64,000 nt of DNA from Saccharomycopsis phalli (taxonomy: Eukaryota > Ascomycota > Saccharomycetes > Ascoideales > Saccharomycopsidaceae): assembly GCA_020342235.1 (NCBI GenBank), contig CP073216.1:1506170-1570169 (forward strand), read 5' to 3'. A program made the position numbers and the translations under genes. This document shows, piece after piece, positions 19,794-30,046 of this stretch. The stretch's first letter is position 1, and every line of letters begins with the position of its first letter. The notes beneath the pieces were generated by a model. That model saw only the letters and a program-made list of their open reading frames with translations. It ran no database searches and had not been told where the DNA came from.

Positions 19794-21026
19794 TCATCTT
19801 CTTCGGAAATTCCCCCGCCGCTTCAATTTATACTTTACAAAATTCCGACTAACTCCACCAGCCAACTTTCTGCCACCTGTTTTCCCACCCTCCTCGGTCT
19901 TTCTTGTATATTCCCCTTCCTCCTCCGAACTGGAAACATACTCCTCCTCTGAAACTTCCCCTTCCACAGCCTTTTCCACAACTTCCTCAACCCCCTCTTT
20001 AATCTTCTCCATCTGCTTTCCAATCTCCACTTCATCGGTAATGGCTTCTTCTTCAGTAGTCCCACGACCCTTCATCTTATGTCGACGTGTCTGTCTCTTA
20101 GGTTGCTTCTTTTTAACCCAGCTTCCCTGGCCCTTCTCCAGCTCCTCCTTCTTTTGATCCTCCATCAAACTGCCCTCAAACTCGTTCCGCGTCCGCCCCA
20201 TTTCCCCCATGAGATCAAACCGCGAGTCGAGCCCTTCTTCGTCATCAGCCTTTTCAATATCAAGGAGTAACTGCTGCTCCTTCAAATCCATATCTAACTC
20301 CATCTGCATCGAATCGTCGTCCTGTAAATCAGCCTGGATCTTCTGACACTCGCTGAAGATCTCGCTCAAGGACTTGCGCAACTTCTTTCGCCCTGTGATT
20401 GTCAGGTCCAAAACCACACAGGCACCTTGGCTAAAATAGCTCGGCGTCTTGGGAGACTTTCCCGGGGTTCTTCCAAACGGCTTTGCTCTTCTTACAGACT
20501 TTTGTGGCGTGCGGACGACTCGCGGATGTGTAGGCGTCGATTTGCTTGGCGACTCATCATCGCTGTGGACAGAACACTGTTGGAAATCGATCCTACGCTT
20601 GATTGACGGGGTAATAATCACGCCACTGCGACTGGGCGAACAGTCAACGTTCTTGAGCGGCGTTGTCGCTATTTTTTTCTCTGGAGTAGCCCCCAAATCA
20701 AAGAGTCCCATGATACGTCCATTGAGCTGTGGTGTGGGCCCAATGTCGACCACAACTTTACTAGGACTCACTTCCTCGGAAATATGTACCCGTTGCTCAA
20801 TATTCTGGAGCGGAGAGCTCTTTTGCGGTGTCAGAAGACCCAACTTCGTCACGCTTGGAGGCTTCAACAGTACTTTTCCACTCTTGAGCCGGTTATACTC
20901 TTTATACTTCTGCTGGACGCTGGGATTTTTCTTGATATCAGTCTTCTCCGGTCTCCGCGCATTCTCTCGGAAAAAATCATTCTCCCAGCTCTTTAAATCC
21001 TTCTTCAAAACCTCCAATCGACCCAT
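19794..21026 (-). CDS. SLD2: SLD2/DRC1-like replication initiation factor
   Basis: 410 residues. Sld2 is phosphorylated by S-phase CDK and then binds Dpb11 to help load the CMG helicase at origins. The N-terminus (LKKDLKSWENDFFREN, then RRPEKTDIKK and QQKYKEYNRLK) matches the conserved Sld2/RecQL4 N-terminal motif. The middle is packed with S/T-P CDK sites (for example TPQKSSP, TPEKK, SPSRS, SPSKSTP and TPGKSPKTP). The end (SRNFVKYKLKRRGNFRRR) is the basic tail typical of Sld2. It is shorter than the S. cerevisiae protein (453 residues), as expected for a fast-evolving family. Divergent from ATP25 with 115 bp between the two ATGs; two ACGCGT boxes lie in that gap. Confidence 0.87.
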   Translation of the reverse strand: MGRLEVLKKDLKSWENDFFRENARRPEKTDIKKNPSVQQKYKEYNRLKSGKVLLKPPSVTKLGLLTPQKSSPLQNIEQRVHISEEVSPSKVVVDIGPTPQLNGRIMGLFDLGATPEKKIATTPLKNVDCSPSRSGVIITPSIKRRIDFQQCSVHSDDESPSKSTPTHPRVVRTPQKSVRRAKPFGRTPGKSPKTPSYFSQGACVVLDLTITGRKKLRKSLSEIFSECQKIQADLQDDDSMQMELDMDLKEQQLLLDIEKADDEEGLDSRFDLMGEMGRTRNEFEGSLMEDQKKEELEKGQGSWVKKKQPKRQTRRHKMKGRGTTEEEAITDEVEIGKQMEKIKEGVEEVVEKAVEGEVSEEEYVSSSEEEGEYTRKTEEGGKTGGRKLAGGVSRNFVKYKLKRRGNFRRR

Positions 21027-21040
21027 TGCGACTCAATAGA

Positions 21041-21082
21041 ACGCGTATAAAACCCACTTTATACTTACGCGTATATCACGTG
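21041..21082. promoter_or_regulatory. Shared SLD2-ATP25 promoter: two MCB boxes and one E-box
   Basis: ACGCGT at 21041-21046 and 21067-21072 (MluI cell-cycle boxes, bound by MBF in yeasts), and CACGTG at 21077-21082. The nearer box is 15 bp from the SLD2 ATG. S-phase control of SLD2 is a natural inference; whether ATP25 responds is unknown. Confidence 0.55.
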
Positions 21083-21141
21083 ATGCACAATATCCGGGTA
21101 GCGCACCTGGGGTAAAAGTTTCACCACTCATTTAATACTCC

Positions 21142-22800
21142 ATGTTTAGGGCAGTGTGTAAACGAGGCCTTCCTGCCGTTGGAAGTACAGTCCCACGGCT
21201 TCGTCAGCCGGTAATTCACCCATTCTTTGCAGTCCCGCACTTTTCTCTGATTTCCGCCAGACAAAATGACTTGCCTTGGTACTTACGAGAAGTACAAGAA
21301 ATGGAGCAGCAGGAACAGCTAAATCCCGTCGAAATGCCTGAGCTCCCGGCCTCCAGCCCAGAATCGTTGCATCTATTGGTCCGCCAGACAGTCACAAAGG
21401 CTGGGTTAACAGATATTGTCGTCATGGATACGGGCGGGTTGTCGCCCGAAGACCGGCGAGGCGCGTCCGAGGTAGGCGACTACATGGTTATGTGCACTGC
21501 TAAGCTGGGCGGGCATGCCCAGAAGGCAGCGGCGTACCTCTATAGCTATGTGAAGAATCAGTTTGGAAACGTACCTAGTATTGAGGGATTGGTGAAGGAG
21601 GTGAAAGGCACCAAGCGGAGTAAATTGAAGCGGCACGTCGCTCCAAAAAAGTCGCCTGTCGATGGGTACTATGGCGATGCGTCTCTGGAACCAAACTCCT
21701 GGGTTATGCTAGACACTGGTGTTGATCGGGTAGTAATTCATGTTCTAACAGCTTCGCGGCGGGAAGAATTGAACTTGGAGTACTTGTTTGCCCCTAAGCT
21801 GGACAAGGCAAAGTACAAGCGGGAGAAGCGGCTGGTGGAAGAAAACGACGATATATTCTCAGGAATCCGGTATTTCCATACGTCGACAAGGTTACAGAAC
21901 AGAGTGGTGTTGGACGAGGTGCTTGAGCACGTGGAAAAGTTGCTGGTGAGCGAAGCCCAGACACTTTTTGCTAGATCCGGAACCAAGCTCCGACGTCCGT
22001 TTTCCGTCGACGAGATCGAGCAATTTTCAAACCCCGAGGCCATAGAGTTGATGGGCAAAGTGTTGGGCAGCGTGACTTTTGATCCAAAGTATTTCGACAA
22101 GTTGTACAGATTGTACATTGTCTTGTACCAGATGGATGTGGTGGATGCAGAATGCTTAAAGGAAATTATATATGCGCGGGCCGAGCCTATCAAGTTGCTG
22201 GATATTTCCCAGTTGGCCGACGTGTTCATTATGTATTATCACGGTCATAACTTGAGTGAGGCCCAGTTCAAGAAGCAGTCGCGCATCTGTTTGGATGTGC
22301 TAGCGCAGCTTTTGGACCGGCACAGTTTGCTGAATGGGAGCGTGAGCATGAGCGGGGAAATCGAGCTGGTTTTGTTGAAGTTTATCGAGGTAGCCAGTTG
22401 GAAGGAGTACGTGAGCCCGAAGTTGCGGTATCTCCAGGGTCTTCTTCTGGAAACTGACGGGTTCACGCTGAAATTCAAGCGCGAATTGATGTACAAGTTG
22501 TTGTGTGTGTACTGCATGGAGCACAACTGGAAGGACTTTTGGCGCACGTGGAAGGACCCCAAACTTGGCATGGTGTTAAAGGACCACGAATATGTGGATT
22601 GTCGGCCTTGGGCTGGGTTTTTGAAGTTGGTGCTTGACTCTGGTGAGCCTGAGTTGATGCAGAACGCCGTGACGTACTGGGAGATGGTTTACAAAAGAAA
22701 CCGGTTGGTTGTGGATCAGGAGATGAAGGAGGGGCTTCGGAAGTTGATTGAGGCGTCGGGCGGAAGTTTTCCGGTGGCAGAGAGTGCGTTGGAGCTGTAA
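21142..22800 (+). CDS. ATP25: ATP25-like mitochondrial protein
   Basis: 552 residues. Yeast Atp25 is imported into mitochondria and cleaved. Its N-terminal half is related to bacterial ribosome-silencing factor RsfS; its C-terminal half stabilises the OLI1 (ATP9) mRNA. Here a basic N-terminus (MFRAVCKRGLPAVGS) suits a presequence. The RsfS-like core is visible at ~90-215 (LTDIVVMDTGG, then ASEVGDYMVMCTAKL and WVMLDTGVDRVVIHVL). Helical M-domain sequence follows to the end. The short segment DLPWYLR before the core is also seen in yeast Atp25. Length is near the 612 residues of S. cerevisiae. The ATG at 21142 is the first after the shared promoter. Confidence 0.87.
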   Translation: MFRAVCKRGLPAVGSTVPRLRQPVIHPFFAVPHFSLISARQNDLPWYLREVQEMEQQEQLNPVEMPELPASSPESLHLLVRQTVTKAGLTDIVVMDTGGLSPEDRRGASEVGDYMVMCTAKLGGHAQKAAAYLYSYVKNQFGNVPSIEGLVKEVKGTKRSKLKRHVAPKKSPVDGYYGDASLEPNSWVMLDTGVDRVVIHVLTASRREELNLEYLFAPKLDKAKYKREKRLVEENDDIFSGIRYFHTSTRLQNRVVLDEVLEHVEKLLVSEAQTLFARSGTKLRRPFSVDEIEQFSNPEAIELMGKVLGSVTFDPKYFDKLYRLYIVLYQMDVVDAECLKEIIYARAEPIKLLDISQLADVFIMYYHGHNLSEAQFKKQSRICLDVLAQLLDRHSLLNGSVSMSGEIELVLLKFIEVASWKEYVSPKLRYLQGLLLETDGFTLKFKRELMYKLLCVYCMEHNWKDFWRTWKDPKLGMVLKDHEYVDCRPWAGFLKLVLDSGEPELMQNAVTYWEMVYKRNRLVVDQEMKEGLRKLIEASGGSFPVAESALEL

Positions 22801-23817
22801 ATATTGTGAATAATGCATGTGGTTATGGATATACTGGATGATATTCGTAGCCCGTTGAACGATGGGCTGTTGTAGAATGTGATTTTATGTACTGAAGATT
22901 TACTGTAAGTGGAAAAACCAATGGGGTTGTTTAGTCGGATTGTCAAGGTAATGTGACTATAAACTGTGTGATTGTGTGGTTGAATTAGATGGGTTGGTTG
23001 AGTTGGTGACCGATGGGGTAGTCTGTGATTTCATTTGGCTCGAAGCTTGTTTATATATACTTGATACTTGTATACTTGTAGTACATACTATCATACATGC
23101 TCATACTGTTTAAACATTTGCTCATATTGTTCATATTTGCACATACTCTGCCTACTCTTCCTACTCTTCCTGGTATAATATCACCCTCTAGAACTCCCTT
23201 GAATCATCAGTAAACTAATAAATCCACCATGTGTTTGTTAATCTCAACACCATCACCGATTAACAATAGAGCACTTGACAAATTCTGCAATAGTCAGTTA
23301 GGAAATAGCTTATCCATGAAATTTCATCAATTACTTTCCGTTTTACCAAAACATCTAAAGAGTAATAACCTACAAGACACTACTTGATGTGGGAATATCC
23401 ATGTATTGATATTTTGCAAATGCCCAAAAGAGTGATTAATGATGCATGGATATCTCAAGCGAGATCACTCATCTGTAGGCTATACTGCAGCTGCATGGGC
23501 CTGAATCTCGTTAGTCAGCATTAGAGTTTAGGTATAATCGCATCAAAGGTAAAGGCTTAAAGTTACAAAGGGTATGATACTCATGGCTACATAATAATCA
23601 CTCAATTTCAAACAATATACATGGATACAACTTCCGAGACCGAAGAAATGTACATGGCAAAGATATCCATTCGGGACCCATGATTATATTTACCCTGTAA
23701 GAAAGCATGTTTAAACTCTGAGCTAATTGCAAGCTACCCTATTTTACCACAGCCGTTCGCCACAGTTTCTCCACGTGATTCTGATGATGCAAAATTGTAA
23801 TTCTTCAACCATTACTC
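22801..23817. other. Intergenic, no gene seen
   Basis: AT-rich. Short T/C-rich words repeat near 23090-23170. CACGTG at 23772-23777 lies 41 bp upstream of ACR3. Confidence 0.5.
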
Positions 23818-25038
23818 ATGAAGCGAACCACCACACTCAAAGTATGGAACGGGCTCTCCGTTCTAGATAAGCTTCTTCCCGTGCTCATTCTTCTTGCAAT
23901 GGTGCTTGGAATTCTACTTTCTGTATACGTTCCTTCCAGCAGAATGGCCTTTGATGGAGCGCAAATCGTCAATGTCTCAGTGCCCTTGGCCGTCGGACTT
24001 ATTGTCATGATGATCCCGCCGTTGTGTAAGGTCGAATGGGAGAACCTCCTTGTGTATTTCTCCCTGAAAAAGTACCTCCGAGCCGTGATTGTGTCGCTTA
24101 TCATCAACTGGATCATCTGCCCATTGTTGATGTTTGGCCTTGCCTGGCTCACGCTCTTTGACAAGCCGGAATACCGTCGAGGAATCATCATGATCGGCTT
24201 GGCTCGATGTATTGCCATGGTTCTTGTGTGGAACGAAATCTCAGAGGGCGATAATACGTTGTGTGCAGTCATTGTGTTGATCAACAGCATGCTCCAGATT
24301 GTGCTCTACGCACCGTACCAGATTTTATTCTGCTACGCAATCACAGGAGAATCCCATTCGCAGAGTATTTCCTATTCGTTGGTGGCAAAAAGTGTTGCGT
24401 TCTTCTTGGGTGTTCCTCTTGGCTGCGGTGTGCTAATTCGATCATTAGCACTAGTGTCAATTGGCAAAGAAAAGTACTCCAAGCGAGTCATCCCATTTAT
24501 TGGGCCGTGGGCCCTTATCGGACTCTTGTATACAATTGTAGTCATTTTCATTGAGCGAGGCCACGACTTTATCAAGGACATTGGTCTGGGTCTCCGGTGC
24601 TTTGTCCCGCTTGTGCTTTATTTCCTAATCACCTGGTTTGGCACCTTCTTTGCCATGCGATGGTTCTTGGGTCAACAAAAGTCCATCGCTGATAGTGAGG
24701 AAACCGAGTTGTTGTGCGGCTGTGAAAAACAGAAATTGACGAGCAACGGTAAATGGGAAAAGTATTGTGGTGCTAGTTACTCTGAGGTGGTGACCCAGAC
24801 TTTTACTGCGGCATCAAATAATTTCGAGCTCAGTTTGGCCGTGGCGATTTCTCTTTATGGGTCTGGAAGCAAGGAGTCAATTGCAGCTACATTTGGGCCA
24901 TTGTTGGAGGTGCCAATCTTGTTGATTCTTTGCTTTGTTGCAAAGTATTTTCAAATTAAGTTTCTTTGGAAAGATGAGGTTGAAGAAAGAGGTGATGCAA
25001 TGAGGGATGAATCGTTGCCTGACGAGACAAAGGCTTGA
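23818..25038 (+). CDS. ARR3: Arsenite efflux transporter, ACR3/ARR3 type
   Basis: 406 residues, the same length class as yeast Arr3 (404). It exports arsenite across the plasma membrane using the proton gradient. Ten hydrophobic spans can be traced. Family landmarks include MMIPPLCKVEWE, the conserved Cys in IGLARCIAMV (the residue required for arsenite transport in this family) and NNFELSLAVAISLYG near the C-terminus. The ATG at 23818 fits the yeast N-terminus. Codon 257 (24586-24588) is CTG within DIG-x-GLRCFVPL, where S. cerevisiae Arr3 (recalled) reads EIGS followed by CFVPL. That supports CUG as Ser. Only two in-frame CTGs were seen among ~60 leucine codons. No Yap8-like regulator gene is adjacent. 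Confidence 0.93.
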   Translation: MKRTTTLKVWNGLSVLDKLLPVLILLAMVLGILLSVYVPSSRMAFDGAQIVNVSVPLAVGLIVMMIPPLCKVEWENLLVYFSLKKYLRAVIVSLIINWIICPLLMFGLAWLTLFDKPEYRRGIIMIGLARCIAMVLVWNEISEGDNTLCAVIVLINSMLQIVLYAPYQILFCYAITGESHSQSISYSLVAKSVAFFLGVPLGCGVLIRSLALVSIGKEKYSKRVIPFIGPWALIGLLYTIVVIFIERGHDFIKDIGLGLRCFVPLVLYFLITWFGTFFAMRWFLGQQKSIADSEETELLCGCEKQKLTSNGKWEKYCGASYSEVVTQTFTAASNNFELSLAVAISLYGSGSKESIAATFGPLLEVPILLILCFVAKYFQIKFLWKDEVEERGDAMRDESLPDETKA

Positions 25039-25681
25039 ATCAGTTCAAGAGACAAGGCTTGACTCAGTTCAAGAGACAAGACTTATTGAATGATTCAATT
25101 CAAGTGCCTTGGTCAAGTTTTGAGGTTTTTACATAGTTTCTGAATAATACCTTTCCATGTGTTGTCAATTGTAAATTGCCTGGGTTTTCACACGTTTGTT
25201 TGGACGGTTTATTAGATTCAATCGACCTACACAGTGCAACTAGTCCTCTCTTTAACGTCAAAACAAGCACCTGTCCAACTAAAATACTAGATGCCGTACT
25301 AAAACACTAAATACCATGCTAAAACACTGGATATCACAAGTGTATCGCTGTTACATCAAGTTACTGTTTCAAAACAGAAATACTTCAACTAGATCCGTAA
25401 TGCCCAACGGCTTTGGCTACATATCCACTTGACCAACTACAACTAGATCCGTAATGCCCAACGGCTTTGGCTACATATCCACTTGACCAACTACAACTAG
25501 TATCATTGAGCAAATGACAATGTATTATTTCAACAATTGATTATAAAAATCATACCCTAGTCTTTGAAATTTACTCCTCTATCAACAAATTATACTTTCG
25601 ACTTCACAAATCTCTTGAACAAACCGAGCTTGGAATCCTCAATACACATCCTCAGACAAGAAATCACCTTTCATGGCATCC
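25039..25681. other. Intergenic with a 54-bp duplication
   Basis: Contains a degenerate ~20-bp repeat (CTAAAACACTA core, 25280-25340) and the exact duplication listed separately. No gene seen. Confidence 0.5.
25387..25494. repeat. 54-bp perfect tandem duplication
   Basis: Two identical copies of a 54-bp unit beginning AACTAGATCCGTAATGCCCA at 25387 and 25441; the first six bases recur at 25495. Confidence 0.95.
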
Positions 25682-26551
25682 CTAATCCTCATTAGCCAAA
25701 CTATTATTCAAGTAGTCAACAAACAACGGCACAATCCGGTCCGATTCTACGGCCCTCACCCGATTCAAGGCAATAAACCCTCTTCTATTTCTCTGCAACT
25801 GGGCGGTCGAAACAACTTTTAATGGAAGCTCCACCGCTATATCCTTAATTCCCTCTTCCCTATTTCCCTTTTCAATGACCACAGTGCCGCCCGGCATCTG
25901 CTGGAGGGTCTGGTACTCTACAATTTTGTTGACGACCAGCTGGGTTTTCCGGTCCAATTCCTGGAGGAAATTGCCACTGGTGGCTGGTTTGAGCATAGTG
26001 GCGTTGTTTGGCTTCAAATCCTTGCCTGGATTAGTCAAAGCTTGCCATATTTCTTCCAATGGGTACGTGGTGTCGTCATATACCACGGGAAAAAGCGGGC
26101 TATCCCAGCGATTCGTGTTCACTGGCTCCTCATAGCGCATTTCCAACTGTTTAATTAGCTCCTCGTCCCACTTATTGTCTGCTTTGCTGCTGTTTCTTTC
26201 GAGACAAACGTCCAAAGGAGCGAGCAATTGTACCACGCAGTGGGGCGTGGCTAGTGACTTGGCCTCACAGAAAAGCTGGTATCTGAACCCTTTGATGTAA
26301 CAGAGCGAGTCGATAATCACGATGTTCTGTTTTGTCAAGTCTCTTTTCACCGCAGACATTTGGATTCCTCGAGCTGATTTCTCGGTCTTGCTTTCCCTGT
26401 AGTCATCATGAGAGATGCCGAGGCTTTCATCTGAGTGGAGGATGACTTTGTACTTTGAATCTATCGTCTTTTCCAATAGATACTCTTGGATTTTTTTGGC
26501 CACAGTTGACTTTCCGCTGGATGGAAGTCCAGTGACGATAATGAGAGGCAT
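25682..26551 (-). CDS. KTI12: KTI12, Elongator-associated P-loop protein
   Basis: 289 residues (yeast Kti12 has 313). Kti12 is a nucleotide-binding partner of Elongator, needed for wobble-uridine modification of tRNA. The protein opens with the Walker A motif GLPSSGKST (8-16), followed by HSDESLGI, then IIDSLCYIKGFRYQLFCEAK, which is the Kti12/PSTK kinase-like core with its Walker B aspartate. The C-terminal part (VNKIVEYQ, then LPLKVVSTAQLQRNRRGFI) also matches Kti12. The start at 26551 places the P-loop eight residues from the N-terminus, as usual. Divergent from MTG1 across 439 bp. Confidence 0.93.
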   Translation of the reverse strand: MPLIIVTGLPSSGKSTVAKKIQEYLLEKTIDSKYKVILHSDESLGISHDDYRESKTEKSARGIQMSAVKRDLTKQNIVIIDSLCYIKGFRYQLFCEAKSLATPHCVVQLLAPLDVCLERNSSKADNKWDEELIKQLEMRYEEPVNTNRWDSPLFPVVYDDTTYPLEEIWQALTNPGKDLKPNNATMLKPATSGNFLQELDRKTQLVVNKIVEYQTLQQMPGGTVVIEKGNREEGIKDIAVELPLKVVSTAQLQRNRRGFIALNRVRAVESDRIVPLFVDYLNNSLANED

Positions 26552-26990
26552 GGAAATTTTCCTGCATGAAAATGGTTTTCAAGCGGAAAGTTGGAGATTG
26601 GTATAGGAGGGCATTTAATCTATAACAGAGGAGTAATAGAATAGAAACTGGTGAGGATACCAATATACGAGTAAAGAGATAGTATAAAGTGAGGACTTGC
26701 AAATACCAAGACATAGACAAATACTAGAGGGAGATATACCAGAGAGATTATACCAGAGAGATTATACCAGAGAGATTATACCAGAGGCATACTTTCTGAT
26801 ATTCCACTGGACACCATTGGCTATATAATATTGATACGATTACTGAGATCTATATCAGACTTTATACATTGGCAAATTCACCCCAAACACACATTCTGAA
26901 AACACATAATCTAGAATATTTGCCGTGCACAATTGGAACATTGCTAGCCCAATATCGAACTTGATATCCACCAGAACATTAACAAAAACC
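26552..26990. other. KTI12-MTG1 divergent intergenic
   Basis: Contains a 14-bp repeat (TACCAGAGAGATTA, about 3.5 copies, 26736-26786). An in-frame GTG at 26925 extends MTG1 upstream but is not credible as a start. Confidence 0.5.
26736..26786. repeat. 14-bp tandem repeat
   Basis: TACCAGAGAGATTA repeated about 3.5 times in the KTI12-MTG1 intergenic region. Confidence 0.85.
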
Positions 26991-28079
26991 ATGAGCTTTA
27001 TTCCTCGATTAAAATTCCCAGAATACCGGATCCCCTTGGCCGATTTCAAAGGCCACCATGTCAAAGCCCTCAAAAGAATCACCCAGTTGGCACCGCAGAT
27101 CGATCTTGTGCTCGAAATAAGAGACGCCAGAGCCCCAATCAGCACACGAAACGTTCTCTTTGACCGGGCTCTAAAAAACATCCCCAAGATCATATTGTAC
27201 TCGAAAAAAGACAACACTGCCTTGACTCCACTGTTGTTGAGCAAGTGGCATCACCAGGAAAAATACATGCTCATGGACTGTCGCCATAAAAAAGATGTAT
27301 CCAATTTGGTCACAGTGGCAAAGCACATGTACAATCAGCAGGATCCTCCTCCACCTCTTGGTCTCCGGATGATTGTCACTGGAATGCCAAACGTGGGGAA
27401 AAGTACCTTGGTGAACTGTCTTCGAGAGATTGGAATGGATACCAAAGACAGCATAAGCACGAGAAAAAAAAAGGTCGCCAAGACAGGAGGAATGCCTGGA
27501 GTCACCCGAAGTACCAGTGAAATTATTCGCGTAAGCAAAAGCCCAGAGATCTTGTTGTACGATACTCCTGGTGTCTCTGTGCCAAGAGTGGTGAACACAG
27601 AGCAGATGTTGGTTTTGGCACTTGTAGGCAGCATCAGTCCATCGTTGGTGGACCCTGTTATCCAGGCTGATTATCTCTTGTACGTCTTGAATCTCCAGGA
27701 CCCGTCTGGAGGTATGTATTCCAAGTACGTAGATAGCCCCACCAACAACGTGTTTACGCTTCTTCGCGGGGTAGCAAAGAAGATTGGCAAGGACAATGTG
27801 CGGAATAAGTTTAGCAATGGCAAGACGTTTGACGAGATAGGCTCTGCTATCCATTGGGTAGATCGGTGGAGACAAGGTAAGGAGGGGAAAGTTGTGTTTG
27901 ACACCCAGGTGATTGAGCGATACAATGAGTACTTGAAGCGAAAAATTGATTTTAAAGAAATGGAGAAGGCTGAGAGGGCCAGAGTCGACGGGATGGATAT
28001 TTCCTTGAACAATGAGAGCGGGGTAAAGAGTAAGATGGAGCGTAAGGTGGATAAGATGAACAAGGCAATTTTTTCCTAA
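26991..28079 (+). CDS. MTG1: MTG1, mitochondrial ribosome-assembly GTPase
   Basis: 362 residues from the ATG at 26991 (context AAAACCATG). Mtg1 is a circularly permuted GTPase of the YlqF/RbgA family, acting on the large mitochondrial ribosomal subunit at the inner membrane. The permuted order is visible: the G4-like SKKD (~65-68) precedes G1 GMPNVGKST (~127-135), followed by the G2 region GMPGVTRST and G3 DTPG (~188-191). The protein starts directly with IPRLKFPEYRIPLADFKGHH, matching other Mtg1 N-termini. A single CTG was noted, at a non-conserved position. Confidence 0.93.
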   Translation: MSFIPRLKFPEYRIPLADFKGHHVKALKRITQLAPQIDLVLEIRDARAPISTRNVLFDRALKNIPKIILYSKKDNTALTPLLLSKWHHQEKYMLMDCRHKKDVSNLVTVAKHMYNQQDPPPPLGLRMIVTGMPNVGKSTLVNCLREIGMDTKDSISTRKKKVAKTGGMPGVTRSTSEIIRVSKSPEILLYDTPGVSVPRVVNTEQMLVLALVGSISPSLVDPVIQADYLLYVLNLQDPSGGMYSKYVDSPTNNVFTLLRGVAKKIGKDNVRNKFSNGKTFDEIGSAIHWVDRWRQGKEGKVVFDTQVIERYNEYLKRKIDFKEMEKAERARVDGMDISLNNESGVKSKMERKVDKMNKAIFS

Positions 28080-28495
28080 GGTGGAGGTTAGAAAACGATG
28101 GACTGAGTCTAGTGGAGCGTGAAGATGCAATTGAGAAATGGTGCCGAGGACAAGTTGAAGATTTGAAATTGGGCTGTTGCAGTGGATTTGTACATAGAAG
28201 AAGGAAAAATAAATAGGAAATCAAGAATTGGTAAAATAGAATTGCCAATATGGAATTACCAAAATAGAGATACTATAGAATTGCAGGATTCGTAATCACA
28301 ATCCTACAGTGAATCCTTCTAAGATCTGAAATTAGAACCCTCAAGCCACTCAGAGCATCACAAATATCAAAACTGAATCCCAATACATCATATTATTGCT
28401 TTTTATGTTGTTAATTTATTCAATAAAGAGTAAAATGCCGAATTGGGTCTTACACACAGGGTGAAATAACCTCCAAAAAATTTACAAATATAGCA
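28080..28495. other. Intergenic, no gene seen
   Basis: 3' flank of MTG1 and 5' flank of tRNA-Asp. AT-rich. Confidence 0.5.
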
Positions 28496-28567
28496 TCCGT
28501 GATAGTTTAGTGGCTAGAATTTCCGCTTGTCGCGTGGAGGACCGGGGTTCAATTCCCCGTCGCGGAG
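28496..28567 (+). tRNA. tRNA-Asp (GTC)
   Basis: 72 nt, no intron. The acceptor TCCGTGA pairs with TCGCGGA, discriminator G. The anticodon loop CTTGTCGC gives GTC. The T-arm CGGGGTTCAATTCCCCG is canonical. It closely matches yeast tRNA-Asp, and a T-rich Pol III terminator follows at 28568-28577. Confidence 0.96.
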
Positions 28568-30046
28568 TTTCTTTTTTTCTCTAATTTAAAGAATAGTAGT
28601 TATTGTGCCAGTCTAAAGTGATTTACCCCCGCACGGCTGTAGAGAGATGGGCGATGTTTTAGTATGGTCATGTGACGACTTTAGTGGTAACAATATCATG
28701 TGACCAATGGATGGCTTGTATTGCGCAGATCATTCATTTATAGAAAGGAAAGACGAACGTGGTGAAGTATCATGTAGCTAGTGATTAACAAGTGTTGTGT
28801 TTAAGACTGACGACTGCATGTTAATTAGGATTCATTTGTTTCCTGACCTATTTATATGCCAAAGGTAGCTCTCCAGTATAGGTGAATATTTCCATGTGGA
28901 ACTGCCTTTGGAGTTGCCTTTTCAACTTCAGGAACAAGCAGTTGAGCCTCTGGAGCAGTATTTGTAACCACATTTGGAGCCTGCTCTACCTTGTTTCCAT
29001 TAAAAGCAGCAATCGCTTACTCCATTCTGACAAGATGTATTTTAAACATAATCTGTAAACTCGCATTGACGTACTTGGTAAGCCAGTGACGGTTCTTGGA
29101 AGCTTAGGTGAGAGTTCCCAATTGAGATTTTAACCTGCCCTGGAAAAGGACGGTTGTAAGCATTAGCTGAGCACTTTGTAGCCATGTGGATGTAGGAAGT
29201 ATATTAGCGTGTTTATGCTTTGCTGGTGGTGACTACTGATGATATGTATTAAAGTTAATAGCTTGGCGATTTACACCTTGTATATTTGATTCAGTGGTCT
29301 ACATTTTTAATGTTCTACCATAGTATGACGTACATACTATTTCGAGGTCCGTCATAGTATGCTCTTGAAAGCTGAGTCTGGTATAGTGGTCGTGCATTTT
29401 TTTGCACCAAGACTCAAAGGTACTGTTAATTTGGGCAGCTCGTGACATACACGATGAAAGGTGATGTGGGGTATTAACAGGGTCGCATTTAAGTTGAGTG
29501 TCAGGCCACTTGGCAGAAAAAAAAAAAAAAAGGGTCTACAGGGTAATGGAGAAGTGTCCAAAGGACCAAGAAAGGAAGTACGATTATTGGCAAGGAGGTA
29601 CGAATGTTACCAAGGATGACTAGTAGAAGGAAGATGGAATGATTTGTAGATTGCCCTGATGCAAGAGAAACTACGCAGCCAAAAAGCAAAACGCAAAAAG
29701 CAAAAAGCAAAAAGCAGGTCAGGTAAAAGCAAACAAAAGCAAACAAAAGCAAGCCAGCAAAAGCAAGCCAGCAATACGTACAAACACCACTAGAAGCCAC
29801 ACTGATTGTAAAGCCCATAGGAAAGGCCAAAGCGACGCCCTGTAGGAAACAACAATGGAATAAAGGGGTATACAGTGGGGCGTACCTGCGCCTATACTCC
29901 CTGGGAAGCCGCCTGGGATGACCACACGTGACGGCATACAAATTTTGAAAAGCAAAACCAGCAGTTGCAAATTGTTGAGGTACCACGCACACACAACAGA
30001 TTTGGGCACGCCGTGTTATTAGTTGATCCAGACAGTACTAGAAAAA
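28568..30046. other. 1.5-kb intergenic region, possible gene debris
   Basis: A minus-strand stretch 28852-29016 (55 codons, ending HGNIHLYWRATFGI) is protein-like but preceded by stops, so it may be a decayed gene end. 29520-29530 is a run of A. 29680-29775 is built of AAAAGCAAACAAAAGC words, which create a spurious hydrophobic minus-strand ORF of 163 codons. CACGTG at 29925-29930 lies 117 bp upstream of SVF1. Confidence 0.4.

Noticed and set aside
26925-26990. GTG-initiated N-terminal extension of MTG1
   Set aside because: Non-ATG start; the ATG at 26991 gives the conserved Mtg1 N-terminus.
28852-29016. Short minus-strand protein-like stretch ending WRATFGI
   Set aside because: Only 55 codons with stops immediately upstream and no recognisable family; noted as possible debris, not a gene.
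29501-29992. 163-codon hydrophobic minus-strand ORF
   Set aside because: Derived from AAAAGCAAACAAAAGC words and a 13-A run; not a membrane protein gene.
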